Shown: positions 18,415-27,458 of the stretch, piece by piece | Position numbering within the stretch: position 1 is the first letter of the stretch | Layout: each line of letters opens with the position of its first letter | Assembly: GCA_011364975.1 (NCBI GenBank) | Contig: RDOE01000001.1 | Location: 48,707 to 112,706 of the forward strand | Direction of reading: 5' to 3' | Length of the DNA: 64,000 bases | Source: Promethearchaeota archaeon | GTDB taxonomy: Archaea; Asgardarchaeota; Lokiarchaeia; Sigyniarchaeales; SOKP01 | Program-made: the position numbers and the translations under genes | The notes under the pieces: generated by a model | What the model was told of the DNA's origin: nothing | The model's database searches: none | Seen by the model: the letters and a program-made list of their open reading frames with translations, nothing else

Positions 18415-19926
18415 TTGAATATGGAAAATTTAAAAGAACTAGGAGATCCTCAAGAATTTTGGGAATATATTTACGCTATATCCAAAATTCCACGATGTTC
18501 TGAACATGAGGAGCATATAAGGAATTTTGTCTTAAATGAGGCTGAAAAGATGGGTTTTGTTGCTGAAAGGGATGAAATTGGAAATATTGTAATAAGAGTT
18601 CCTTATCCCTCAGCTATCGAAAAAGCTACTCTAAAAGTTGTGTTACAATGCCATATGGACATGGTTTGCGAAAAAAATGAAGGACTTGACCATGATTTTT
18701 CTAAAGATCCTTTAAAATTAAAGTTAATTGAAATTGAAGGTGAAAAATGGTTAACTGCTGAAGGAACTACTCTCGGGGCGGATAATGGTGTAGGGATTGC
18801 ATACAATCTTGCTATTATGAAAAAAGTGTATGAAGGGAGTTTAGATCTAGGACCTCTTGATTTAGATTTATTATTCACAGTTGATGAAGAACAAGGGCTA
18901 ACTGGTGCTAGTAAAATGAATAAAGGCTTAATAAGCGGAAAGTATTTGTTAAACCTTGACTCTGAAGAAGATGATAAATTTACAATTGGTTGTGCTGGAG
19001 GTAGAGTTTTTACAATTGAAACTAAGCTCGAAGAAGAACAACTAATTGAGATTCAAGAAAGTCTAACAGGGATGAGAATTGATATTTTTGGACTGATTGG
19101 AGGACATTCAGGTACTGATATCAATAAAAGAAGAGGAAATGCAATAAAAATATTAGTAGAGATCTTATGGAAACTCAATACCAAATTTTCAATTTATATC
19201 CAATCATTAGAGGGTGGAAATAAATCTAATGCTATTCCAAGAGAAACTCATGCTATTTTATATATTAACAAAGCACAATCTACTAAAATAAAAGAGTTTA
19301 TTGAGGAGATTTTCTCGAATATTAAAAAATTATATTTTGGCACTGAATCAAACTTAGCTATATCTATTGAAGAATTAGATGAAATTGATGGAACAACGGT
19401 GTTCAGTAAGCAATTCCAACTTAAATTCATAAATATTTTACATCTAATGCCGAATGGCCCTGTTTACTTACATCCTACTAGTAATGGATTAGTACATACT
19501 TCTTTAAATTTAGCTTCTATTCATACTTTAGAAAATTCTATAAAAATACAAATTAGCACTCGAAGTTTAACCGAGTATGATAAGGATGTGTTATTTGAAA
19601 AAGTTCAAACACTTTTAGGATTATCTCACTTAGATGCAAATATAATTATTAATACAGTATATCCTTCCTGGCCTCCAAATTTTCAATCTGAACTGGTAAA
19701 AAAATCAAAAAAGATATACTATGAAATCTTTAATGAAGAAGTTACAATCCAAGCGATTCACGCGGGATTGGAATGTGCATATTTTGCGGATTATTTTCCA
19801 AAAATGGAAATGATCTCACTTGGTCCAAATGTAATTGGAAATCATTCTCCAGATGAAAGATTGAATGTTCAAAGTGTGGTAAAAGTATGGAAATATTTGA
19901 TAGCGTTATTAAAAAACTTGATTTGA
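18415..19926 (+). CDS. pepD: Aminoacyl-histidine dipeptidase (PepD, M20)
   Basis: 'EFWEYIYAISKIPRCSEHEEHIRNFV', 'LQCHMDMVCEKN', 'TTLGADNGVGIA', 'DEEQGLTGA', 'IGGHSGTDINKRRGNAIK'. The in-frame ATG at 18421 is a likely start. Confidence 0.93.
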   Translation: MNMENLKELGDPQEFWEYIYAISKIPRCSEHEEHIRNFVLNEAEKMGFVAERDEIGNIVIRVPYPSAIEKATLKVVLQCHMDMVCEKNEGLDHDFSKDPLKLKLIEIEGEKWLTAEGTTLGADNGVGIAYNLAIMKKVYEGSLDLGPLDLDLLFTVDEEQGLTGASKMNKGLISGKYLLNLDSEEDDKFTIGCAGGRVFTIETKLEEEQLIEIQESLTGMRIDIFGLIGGHSGTDINKRRGNAIKILVEILWKLNTKFSIYIQSLEGGNKSNAIPRETHAILYINKAQSTKIKEFIEEIFSNIKKLYFGTESNLAISIEELDEIDGTTVFSKQFQLKFINILHLMPNGPVYLHPTSNGLVHTSLNLASIHTLENSIKIQISTRSLTEYDKDVLFEKVQTLLGLSHLDANIIINTVYPSWPPNFQSELVKKSKKIYYEIFNEEVTIQAIHAGLECAYFADYFPKMEMISLGPNVIGNHSPDERLNVQSVVKVWKYLIALLKNLI

Positions 19927-20013
19927 ATTTCTAACAACATTTTCTTTTCAAGAAAAAAATTTTAATGCTAAAAAAGTTTATAGAATTAAGAGGAAAAAAT
20001 ATTTAAAATTATT

Positions 20014-20529
20014 ATGCAGAAACAAACATCAAATAAAGAAGAAGTAAGTGGATCAGAAACGATCTTTGAAAAAATAAAGGATAAAACACCTTGGATTTTT
20101 GGAAAAACCTTAAAAAAACCAAAAATTTTATTTCCTAGAATGAATAGAGGGAAAATGGATATCCCGTTACCAGGTAAATCTATAGCTGTGATTGCTGTTT
20201 ATGTTGTATTGTTTCTTCTCCAAACAGGGATCGTTTATTTAATTTATCGTGATCCTCCTGCGTTAGGAGCAGATCCTACTACAGGTGATCCCCTTTTTCT
20301 CTATCCTGATATTAATGAATCATTTATTATCGAAGGAATTGTAGCTTCAATATTTATATTTCTTTGTTCTGCAGGATTTATAATGCTATATCAAGCATCT
20401 AAATATGTGTACAATAAAGCTATAGCAATAAGAATTTTGGTTGTGGGAATAGTTTTGATCTTAGCTGCTTTTGGAGCTTTACAAGCAATGACGAGTATAA
20501 AATTGGGTGAAAGACTCTTCAACATCTAA
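20014..20529 (+). CDS. OSTC/DC2- or OST3/6-C-terminus-like oligosaccharyltransferase subunit homologue
   Basis: 'MDIPLPGKSIAVIAVYVVLFLLQTGIVYLIYRDPPALG...PLFLYPDINESFIIEGIVASIFIFLCSAGFIMLYQASK...LVVGIVLILAAFGAL.AMTSIKLGERL' parallels remembered human OSTC '[78 protein letters not shown]'. Confidence 0.75.
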   Translation: MQKQTSNKEEVSGSETIFEKIKDKTPWIFGKTLKKPKILFPRMNRGKMDIPLPGKSIAVIAVYVVLFLLQTGIVYLIYRDPPALGADPTTGDPLFLYPDINESFIIEGIVASIFIFLCSAGFIMLYQASKYVYNKAIAIRILVVGIVLILAAFGALQAMTSIKLGERLFNI

Positions 20530-20674
20530 TTTTTGACTTTGTTCTCTTTTTAATATAAAGTTAGATATTTTTATCTAAAATAGTGTAAGGAGTAAATCTT
20601 AATTTGATAAGATGGGTCGAGAAATAAAAAAAAAGAAAAAATTGGTATTTCACTAAAAAAAATTTGAATGATTT

Positions 20675-21076
20675 TTAACCTAATGTTGCAATATACTTCT
20701 CATAATCTGATTTAGAAAGTAAATTACCTTTTTCAGATCCCCAATTCGAGGGTTCAATTTTATAGAGCCAAGCCGCAAAAGCATCTTCATTTATTTTTTC
20801 TGGTTCATCCATTAAGGCGCTATTGATTTCAGTTACATTACCGCTAACGGGGGAATAGATGTCTCCAACCGCTTTTGAGGATTCTACAGTCGCATCTATT
20901 GGATCTGAAGTTGGTTCATCGCCATCCATAGTTATTTGTTCGAGAGTTGCACCATCAAGAGCATCTAAATCAACAAAACTTATTTCTCCCAGCTGCTCAG
21001 CAGCATAAGGAGTAAGTCCTACCGCAAATGTTTCATCATCAAACCATTGATGAGTTTTTGTAAACCATTTCGCCAT
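20675..21076 (-). CDS. gcvH: Glycine cleavage system H-like lipoyl-domain protein
   Basis: 'KTHQWF...AVGLTPYAAEQLGEISFVDLDAL' and lipoyl-Lys motif 'VESSKAVGDIYSPVSGNVTEIN'. Confidence 0.9.
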   Translation of the reverse strand: MAKWFTKTHQWFDDETFAVGLTPYAAEQLGEISFVDLDALDGATLEQITMDGDEPTSDPIDATVESSKAVGDIYSPVSGNVTEINSALMDEPEKINEDAFAAWLYKIEPSNWGSEKGNLLSKSDYEKYIATLG

Positions 21077-21209
21077 AAATTATCCATCTCTTTCTGATTA
21101 ATTTTAAAATTATTAAATAATTGAATTTATGTGAATAATAGAATTAATTATATCAATAATATAAAATTTTTTTATTAAATTAAATCTCATTAAACAATTT
21201 TTCAAAGGT

Positions 21210-22043
21210 ATGGTCCAAAATAATATCGAAAAATTAAATTTTTATCCTCAATTTAAGAAATGGTATTTCAAAATATTACGAGCCTTTAAATTTGATTATC
21301 AAGACGATATTCGTGCCGCTGAAATTTTATCAGAAATACTTAATGAAAAAAGTAAGTTCTGGAATCCGTTGGAGGTGTTTAATTCGTTTCAGAATTATAT
21401 TCAATCGAAAAAAATGTTATTTATTTATGGATGTGGACCTAGCCTTGAAAAGACAGTAATAAAACTAAGAAAAGTTTTAGGGGACAATTTTTTTTCTAAT
21501 GTAATAAATTTCGCGGCAGATGGTGCTTCAGTATTTTTAAGAGAGAATCAAATTCCTCTTGATGCAATTTTTACTGATTTAGATGGGATCTCAAAAAGGG
21601 AGTTTGAATTAGCGCAATATGTAGTTATACATGCTCATGGAGATAATATCGATAAAATTATTAAATTTAAGGATGAAATTCTTAAATTCAAAAACCTAAT
21701 AGGTACTGTACAAGTAAACCCAACAAATATTACAATAAATCTTGGAGGATTCACTGATGGAGATAGAATTCTCTTCTTTTTAAGACCTTTATTATTACCT
21801 TATCATAAAATATTCTTAATCGGTATGGACTTCAATAGTTGGGTAGGAAAATATTCTAAACCTGAATATAAAAAGATTCAAAAAGCAACAAGTATAAAAC
21901 GAAAGAAGCTTAAATATGCCTTAAAATTATTAAAATGGCTTCAAGGGTTAATTAAAAACGAATTAATTTTTATAAATTCAAACTTAAAATCAAAAAAGTT
22001 TAGAAATATATCAATTGAAGAATTTATTAAATCTTGGAGTTAA
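21210..22043 (+). CDS. mptE: MptE-like (DUF115) 6-hydroxymethylpterin diphosphokinase
   Basis: 'FIYGCGPSLEKTV...FAADGASVFLRENQIPLDAIFTDLDGISKREFELA...VIHAHGDNIDKI...GGFTDGDRILFFLRPLLLPYHKIFLIGMDF'. Confidence 0.8.
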   Translation: MVQNNIEKLNFYPQFKKWYFKILRAFKFDYQDDIRAAEILSEILNEKSKFWNPLEVFNSFQNYIQSKKMLFIYGCGPSLEKTVIKLRKVLGDNFFSNVINFAADGASVFLRENQIPLDAIFTDLDGISKREFELAQYVVIHAHGDNIDKIIKFKDEILKFKNLIGTVQVNPTNITINLGGFTDGDRILFFLRPLLLPYHKIFLIGMDFNSWVGKYSKPEYKKIQKATSIKRKKLKYALKLLKWLQGLIKNELIFINSNLKSKKFRNISIEEFIKSWS

Positions 22044-22055
22044 TTAAGATATTAT

Positions 22056-22853
22056 TTAAATTTTGTAATCTTTAACACCACTTTTGGTTATTTTATATAA
22101 TACTTTTTTTTCTGGAAACATGGAAGATTTAACATAATGAATATACCCTTTGTCTTCTTCTTTATAACTTAAATATAGAAACTCTGAAAAGAAATGATTT
22201 AAAAATTGTTGACCAACAGGAATTTCTTTAATATTCGAATCTGCTGAGAAACTAGGAGATATTTGAGCCGTCAAAAGTGTTATTAAATTATATTTATTAG
22301 TAAGATTATTAACTTGTTCCAAGATACCATAAAAAAGAGATTTAGTTTGATAATTTGAAAAATGTTTGCTACCAATATCCAATCTATAATAGTTATTTAT
22401 TGAGTCAATTATTAGTAATTGAATCTTATGACTAATTATAATATTTTCTAACTCATTTAATTTTAGTTGTAATGCATTATTACTTAGAATTTTTGATACT
22501 AAAATATTTTTTAAAACATCTTCACTTTTAAGGTTTCTAGTTAATGATAATTCGTTAACTCTTTCGGGGCGAAAAGTATTTTCAGTATCTAAAAAAACTG
22601 ACTTAATAGAATTATAATAAGCTTGAACACAAATATGGTGACAGATTTGTGTTTTACCGGTCTTATTTGCACCAAAGATTATATATGAATTTTGAGGATA
22701 AAATCCTCCGTTAAGAACATTATCAATATTTTTTGATCCAAACTTGATATAAGGTATATGTTCTTCATTTTTTTGGATATTATTGAGCATAATTTTTTCA
22801 GTATATACTTGAGTATGCTTCAAATCACGTAAAAAAACATTATTGTAATTCAT
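22056..22853 (-). CDS. RecA/Rad51-superfamily ATPase (RadB-like)
   Basis: Walker A 'FGANKTGKTQICHHICVQAY', Walker B 'IQLLIIDSINNYYRL', 'LLTAQISP'. Confidence 0.75.
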   Translation of the reverse strand: MNYNNVFLRDLKHTQVYTEKIMLNNIQKNEEHIPYIKFGSKNIDNVLNGGFYPQNSYIIFGANKTGKTQICHHICVQAYYNSIKSVFLDTENTFRPERVNELSLTRNLKSEDVLKNILVSKILSNNALQLKLNELENIIISHKIQLLIIDSINNYYRLDIGSKHFSNYQTKSLFYGILEQVNNLTNKYNLITLLTAQISPSFSADSNIKEIPVGQQFLNHFFSEFLYLSYKEEDKGYIHYVKSSMFPEKKVLYKITKSGVKDYKI

Positions 22854-23045
22854 TTTATATTACAATCTTAATTTTTCCTTTTTCCTATTTTAAATATAGG
22901 TTAATGATTATTAAAATATTAAAGATAGATCAATAGACTAAATTTAAATAGAAAAATTAATTTTAGAGTAATTCTAAAATAATAATTATAGTATTGTTCA
23001 ATTATTAATTTAAATTTTCTAAATAAAATTTAATAACTTTTAAAA

Positions 23046-23657
23046 ATGGCAAAAAAAAAGAAGGAAGTCTGTCCTTATTGTGGAAATAGTTTTGCTTATC
23101 TAAGTCGCCATAAATGTAAAGTAAAAGATAGAGTTGAAGGTTCAGAAGATTCTGATAAATCAGACGTAGAACGAAGAGAAGAACGGAGAGAGGAAAGAAA
23201 AAAAGAAGAAGGACGAAATCTTCGAAGAAGTGAAAAAACGGTATTAGATATTATTTCTAAAGAAAAGGAAGTTTATTTTGAAGATTTATTAAATTTAACT
23301 AATTTAAATCTTATCGAGCTTGATAAAATATTAGATGTTTTAGAACTTCAATCAAAAATAAAAGTAAATCGAGAATTAATAGATGCCTCATGGACAAAGC
23401 ATATTTCATTAATCGAAGAGATTAATGTAGATGTTAAAGATCTTAAAATAGATCCTAATAAAATAGATTTCATTTTAGATATTTTCTCATATCAACCGTG
23501 CTTAACTTGCCCTTTTTCAAGTAAATGCAATGATACAAATGTGGATCAATTTAATCCTCACCATTGTATATGGCTTTCAGAATGGATTAATGAGGCCCTA
23601 GAAGGAAGAGTTTATAGAGTAAATTTTGATGAAATTCAAACAGAATTAGTAGAATAA
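23046..23657 (+). CDS. RPC34/TFE-beta-like transcription protein with N-terminal zinc finger, wHTH-like region and C-terminal Fe-S motif
   Basis: N-term 'CPYCGNSFAYLSRHKC'; C-term 'CLTCPFSSKCNDTNVDQFNPHHCIWLSEWI' resembles the RPC6/TFE-beta 'C..CP...C......P..C.Y...WL' [4Fe-4S] signature; wHTH-like 'TVLDIISKEKEVYFEDLLNLTNLNLIELDKILDVLELQSKIKV'. Confidence 0.65.
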   Translation: MAKKKKEVCPYCGNSFAYLSRHKCKVKDRVEGSEDSDKSDVERREERREERKKEEGRNLRRSEKTVLDIISKEKEVYFEDLLNLTNLNLIELDKILDVLELQSKIKVNRELIDASWTKHISLIEEINVDVKDLKIDPNKIDFILDIFSYQPCLTCPFSSKCNDTNVDQFNPHHCIWLSEWINEALEGRVYRVNFDEIQTELVE

Positions 23658-24293
23658 TTATTTTTTTTTTAAGCCTATAAGATAAATCTCATTACTTTTT
23701 TTATTTGAAGCCCTAGGTTTAAAGCTTTTCACAATTACAAAAGTTTCTTTCATTTTTTTGAAGAAGTTGTCAAAATCAGCACCCTGAAATAATTTAACCA
23801 CTAAGCTTCCTCTAACTCTTAAATATTTAGAGAGTTTAATAATTTCAAGACATAAATTTACCTGTCTTGATTGATCACTGAACTTATTACCAGATTTATT
23901 GATACTTGCGTCAGAAATTATCAGATCAATCTGGTTTTCATTAAAATATGTTTCAATCTCATTTTTAAATTGAGGATTAGTTAAATCCATCTTTATTACT
24001 TTAATACCCTCAATAGGAGTTATATTCTTTGTATCCACTCCCATTATTTTATAATGATCTCTATGATAGTATTGATCTTTATATCTCCCAATATTGTCTT
24101 CGGCATATTTTTTAGCAACCTGTAACCATGATCCGGGAGCACTACCTAAATCTAATATATAAAAAGACCTTTTAAAAATATTAAATCTATTTTGTAAATC
24201 TATAAGTTTATAAGCAGAGCGTGCTCTATAACCTTCTTTCTTAGCTTTATTATAATGGTATTCTTGTCCATGTTCTTGAGGATTTTTTGACAT
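23658..24293 (-). CDS. rlmE: FtsJ/RlmE-type rRNA 2'-O-methyltransferase
   Basis: 'YHYNKAKKEGYRARSAYKLIDL..ILDLGSAPGSWLQVAKKY..DLIISDASINKSG'. Confidence 0.93.
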   Translation of the reverse strand: MSKNPQEHGQEYHYNKAKKEGYRARSAYKLIDLQNRFNIFKRSFYILDLGSAPGSWLQVAKKYAEDNIGRYKDQYYHRDHYKIMGVDTKNITPIEGIKVIKMDLTNPQFKNEIETYFNENQIDLIISDASINKSGNKFSDQSRQVNLCLEIIKLSKYLRVRGSLVVKLFQGADFDNFFKKMKETFVIVKSFKPRASNKKSNEIYLIGLKKK

Positions 24294-24302
24294 TTTTAAC
24301 TA

Positions 24303-25568
24303 TTATTTAAAATGATTGGTATGAAATAAATTCTTTAAATCAAAGATATTTAAGTTTGTTTTAATCGATGTGAAATCAAAATGAGTCCGTGAGGCTTGAT
24401 ATCCTAAATTTCTAATGCCTTCAATTATATTTTCTAATTTCGGTACTACCTTTATTTTAAGCTCCTTACATAATTTATGGACATTATAATAAGAAAAGGG
24501 CATATTAATCTCTTCTCCTATGTAATTTAGAATTTTAGCCAATCTTTTTTTATTTGGCAGATTTAACTCTTGATTTAATTCTGATATCAATTCTATAAAT
24601 TCTTTTTGATGAATCTCTCCGACCCATAAAGGACCCGCATAAGATATATCATTTTGAGAATTACAACATAAGCATTCCAATTCGGTGTTAATAATATTAT
24701 AATTTAGGATTCTTCGAAATCCACATTTATTACAATGAATGATATAACCATAATTATCAAAAGATTCATTAATTTTTTTGATGTTTTTAAAAGTTAAACA
24801 GAAAATGCGTATGAAATGTTGGGAATAGAAGGTTAATAGGGGAATTATTCCTAATCTATTTACATTAGCTATTCTTGCTGTAAAATGTAGTAAAATTCTT
24901 GCCCCAATTTCTTTAGAATACTCATTGTAAAGCGATTTTGATAAATATTTACGAAAGCATGCATCCGGTTTAATTCCAAACAAAACTGCTGTGTCAGTAG
25001 CAGTTATACAAATAAGACTCATGCTTTTTTTGAGTGCTTTAAATGCTGCATCAAGATATATATTTGGTGTCCCAAATGGATCAATTGAAATAACGTCTGC
25101 TTTCCCCGAATTATCTGATTTTAACATGTGGTTCTGATTAATTTCTGAAAATAAGAAATTGGCATCTTTATTTGATATAACAATCTCTATATTTGAATTA
25201 TTTAATTGATTTAGATGTAAATTCTTTTCTATTAGATTTAGAGTAATTGGATTCATATCATTTATGTAAATTTTCTTAATTCCTTTACATTCTAATGATA
25301 TTCTTATTGATCCGATTCCTGAAGCAGCCATAGAATCAACTATAGTTATTGGTTTTTGATTGTATAAGTTTTGATAAGCCAACAAAGATAAAATAGTTAT
25401 ATCTCTATTTATTATCATTCTTTTGTTATAAAATACATTCATAGATTTGGAAGGAATTTGTTCTGCATCATTCTTATGAATATAAAAATTGGCTAATCCT
25501 TCCTTTATTTTAATATAGTTTTGATTATCCATAGTTTTGAGATCAATATATGAAATTCTAAAAATCAA
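24303..25568 (-). CDS. trm1: tRNA (guanine26-N2)-dimethyltransferase Trm1
   Basis: 'SMNVFYNKRMIINRDITILSLLAY', 'VDSMAASGIGSIRISLE', 'VISIDPFGTPNIYLDAAFKALKKSMSLICITATDTAVLFG', 'GPLWVGEIH'. Confidence 0.93.
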   Translation of the reverse strand: MIFRISYIDLKTMDNQNYIKIKEGLANFYIHKNDAEQIPSKSMNVFYNKRMIINRDITILSLLAYQNLYNQKPITIVDSMAASGIGSIRISLECKGIKKIYINDMNPITLNLIEKNLHLNQLNNSNIEIVISNKDANFLFSEINQNHMLKSDNSGKADVISIDPFGTPNIYLDAAFKALKKSMSLICITATDTAVLFGIKPDACFRKYLSKSLYNEYSKEIGARILLHFTARIANVNRLGIIPLLTFYSQHFIRIFCLTFKNIKKINESFDNYGYIIHCNKCGFRRILNYNIINTELECLCCNSQNDISYAGPLWVGEIHQKEFIELISELNQELNLPNKKRLAKILNYIGEEINMPFSYYNVHKLCKELKIKVVPKLENIIEGIRNLGYQASRTHFDFTSIKTNLNIFDLKNLFHTNHFK

Positions 25569-25583
25569 TAATTAATTTAATCT

Positions 25584-26570
25584 TTATAATTTTAAAAAGA
25601 GGCCAACTGCTTTCTTGTTGCCGAGTAGTCCTCCACAAGTCTGAGTATGAATTTTTGAAACATTAAATTTTGTTAATAATTCTACGTCATTTATGTATTT
25701 CACATTATCTTGTTCTTCAATTATAAAAAATTCACCACCGAGTGTTTTTATAATAAAAGCTAATGGTAGCCACTCATAGTAGAGTCTTATTTTTGCTTTT
25801 CCATTCTGTAAAAAATAAGAATAAATTCCACCATAATTTATTATGGCATGGAAATCACCTACGAAACTTCCACTATACCTATCTTTAAATTGTTTTTTAA
25901 TTAACTGTTGTTCATATTCTTGACATTTCTGACTCCATAATCGTGAATCTCCTCCTAAACATCTTATTCCTCCTTGAGCAATATCGGGTAAAGATTTTAA
26001 TTCTTGAAAGACATAGTGATAAAATGTCATACTATAAGGGGAATTATCAAGAATGAATTCTGCTACTATTTCATTTATTGCTAAAATCAAGTTAGTAAAA
26101 ATACCATACAGTACGTAAAAACTACATATTATTTGTCCTTGTTCATTATAGATGCCGACAATCGTTCCAACGGTCCTATTAACTTTAACATTCGATGATC
26201 CATCAACTGGGTCTACTGAAATACCAAATTTACCATCTCCTAATACTGGTTCTGCCTCTTCAGAAGCAATAAACAGAAAGTCATTATCACTCTCTTGAAG
26301 AGCTTTCAGTATTATACTGTGAGTTAAAATATCTTCATGAATTTGCTCTTCTTCATAAATATTCTTTCCTTTTTCACTTGTCTTTTTAATGTTCATTCTA
26401 TGTTCAATTTCTCGTGAAGTAATACCTCGTTCTAATAATCCTCGAATAGGAATAGTTGCTTCGGCAATTGTTTCAATAATATTAATCAAGGAATTTCTAT
26501 ACGCTATCTTTTGGGGGACATTTTTATCTAACCACTTTGATAATTTAACTTTTTCACTAGTTTGAGGCAT
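25584..26570 (-). CDS. fbp: Fructose-1,6-bisphosphatase, class I
   Basis: 'FGISVDPVDGSSNVKVNRTVGTIVGIY', 'RYSGSFVGDFHAIINYGGIYSY'. Confidence 0.88.
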   Translation of the reverse strand: MPQTSEKVKLSKWLDKNVPQKIAYRNSLINIIETIAEATIPIRGLLERGITSREIEHRMNIKKTSEKGKNIYEEEQIHEDILTHSIILKALQESDNDFLFIASEEAEPVLGDGKFGISVDPVDGSSNVKVNRTVGTIVGIYNEQGQIICSFYVLYGIFTNLILAINEIVAEFILDNSPYSMTFYHYVFQELKSLPDIAQGGIRCLGGDSRLWSQKCQEYEQQLIKKQFKDRYSGSFVGDFHAIINYGGIYSYFLQNGKAKIRLYYEWLPLAFIIKTLGGEFFIIEEQDNVKYINDVELLTKFNVSKIHTQTCGGLLGNKKAVGLFLKL

Positions 26571-26720
26571 CTTATTATTTCATTTAAGTAAGTAATTTTA
26601 ATTCAAAAATTATCATTTAGTATTATATAATATTCAAACCTATTTCTAATTTTTATATGGAAATTTACAAACCGAAATCTCTCAAAATCTTTAACCTTAG
26701 AACTAATAATTACCACTTTT

Positions 26721-27410
26721 TTAATTATTAAAACCATTAGAACGAAGAGTTTGCGTAAATTCATCTTTAGAATGGTTATTTTTATCAAAAAGAATAAATT
26801 TTCGTTCATTGAGCCTGTTAGTTCTTTCAATTTTCATAGAATGGGGCACCCAGTAATCCATTACGTTTCCACCAGCCTCAACTTGTATTATTTCACCATC
26901 AACTGATTTCTTACTCATTTCATTAATAATGACTATATTAATTCCATAATTTTTATTCAAATAAGCAAGATTACCTAAAATCGTATTCAACTTATAATTT
27001 AAAATGAAGTTTTTATCTTTTTTTTCTTGGTTTAATTCTAATCGATACAAATCAGTAAGTGAATCGATTAGGATTAAGTTGATTTGTTTATCCTTGCTTT
27101 TATTATTCTGAAGTACATAAAATTCTAAATTAAAGGAAAGTTGATAAAGATCATTAAAATCAATAGAATTAATCAATAATATCTCTGATAATACTTCTTT
27201 TAGTTGTTGTCCGAATACATTTTTAATTTTCATAAAAGGAAGATTAGGTTTACTATAGATAAAAATACTTTTATAATTGTTTATTTTATTTTGGAGTAAA
27301 AGTTGTAAGGATAATATCGTTTTTCCTACTCCAAAATCGCCCCAAATTGAAAAAATTCTCTGGTTTCCTTTTTGGATTCCAATAAGATTTTGAAAAATTT
27401 TTTGGAGCAT
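26721..27410 (-). CDS. RecA-superfamily ATPase (RadB-like)
   Basis: Walker A 'WGDFGVGKTILSLQLLLQ', Walker B 'INLILIDSLTDLYRLEL', 'GINIVIINEMSK'. Confidence 0.75.
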   Translation of the reverse strand: MLQKIFQNLIGIQKGNQRIFSIWGDFGVGKTILSLQLLLQNKINNYKSIFIYSKPNLPFMKIKNVFGQQLKEVLSEILLINSIDFNDLYQLSFNLEFYVLQNNKSKDKQINLILIDSLTDLYRLELNQEKKDKNFILNYKLNTILGNLAYLNKNYGINIVIINEMSKKSVDGEIIQVEAGGNVMDYWVPHSMKIERTNRLNERKFILFDKNNHSKDEFTQTLRSNGFNN

Positions 27411-27458
27411 AATTCTAAATACAAATTTTTAATTTTATCATTGATTTATATAATTAAT

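Noticed and set aside
26603-26830. 75-aa minus-strand ORF overlapping the RadB-like gene's 3' end
   Set aside because: Out-of-frame overlap, low-complexity I/V/K/F-rich; likely non-coding.
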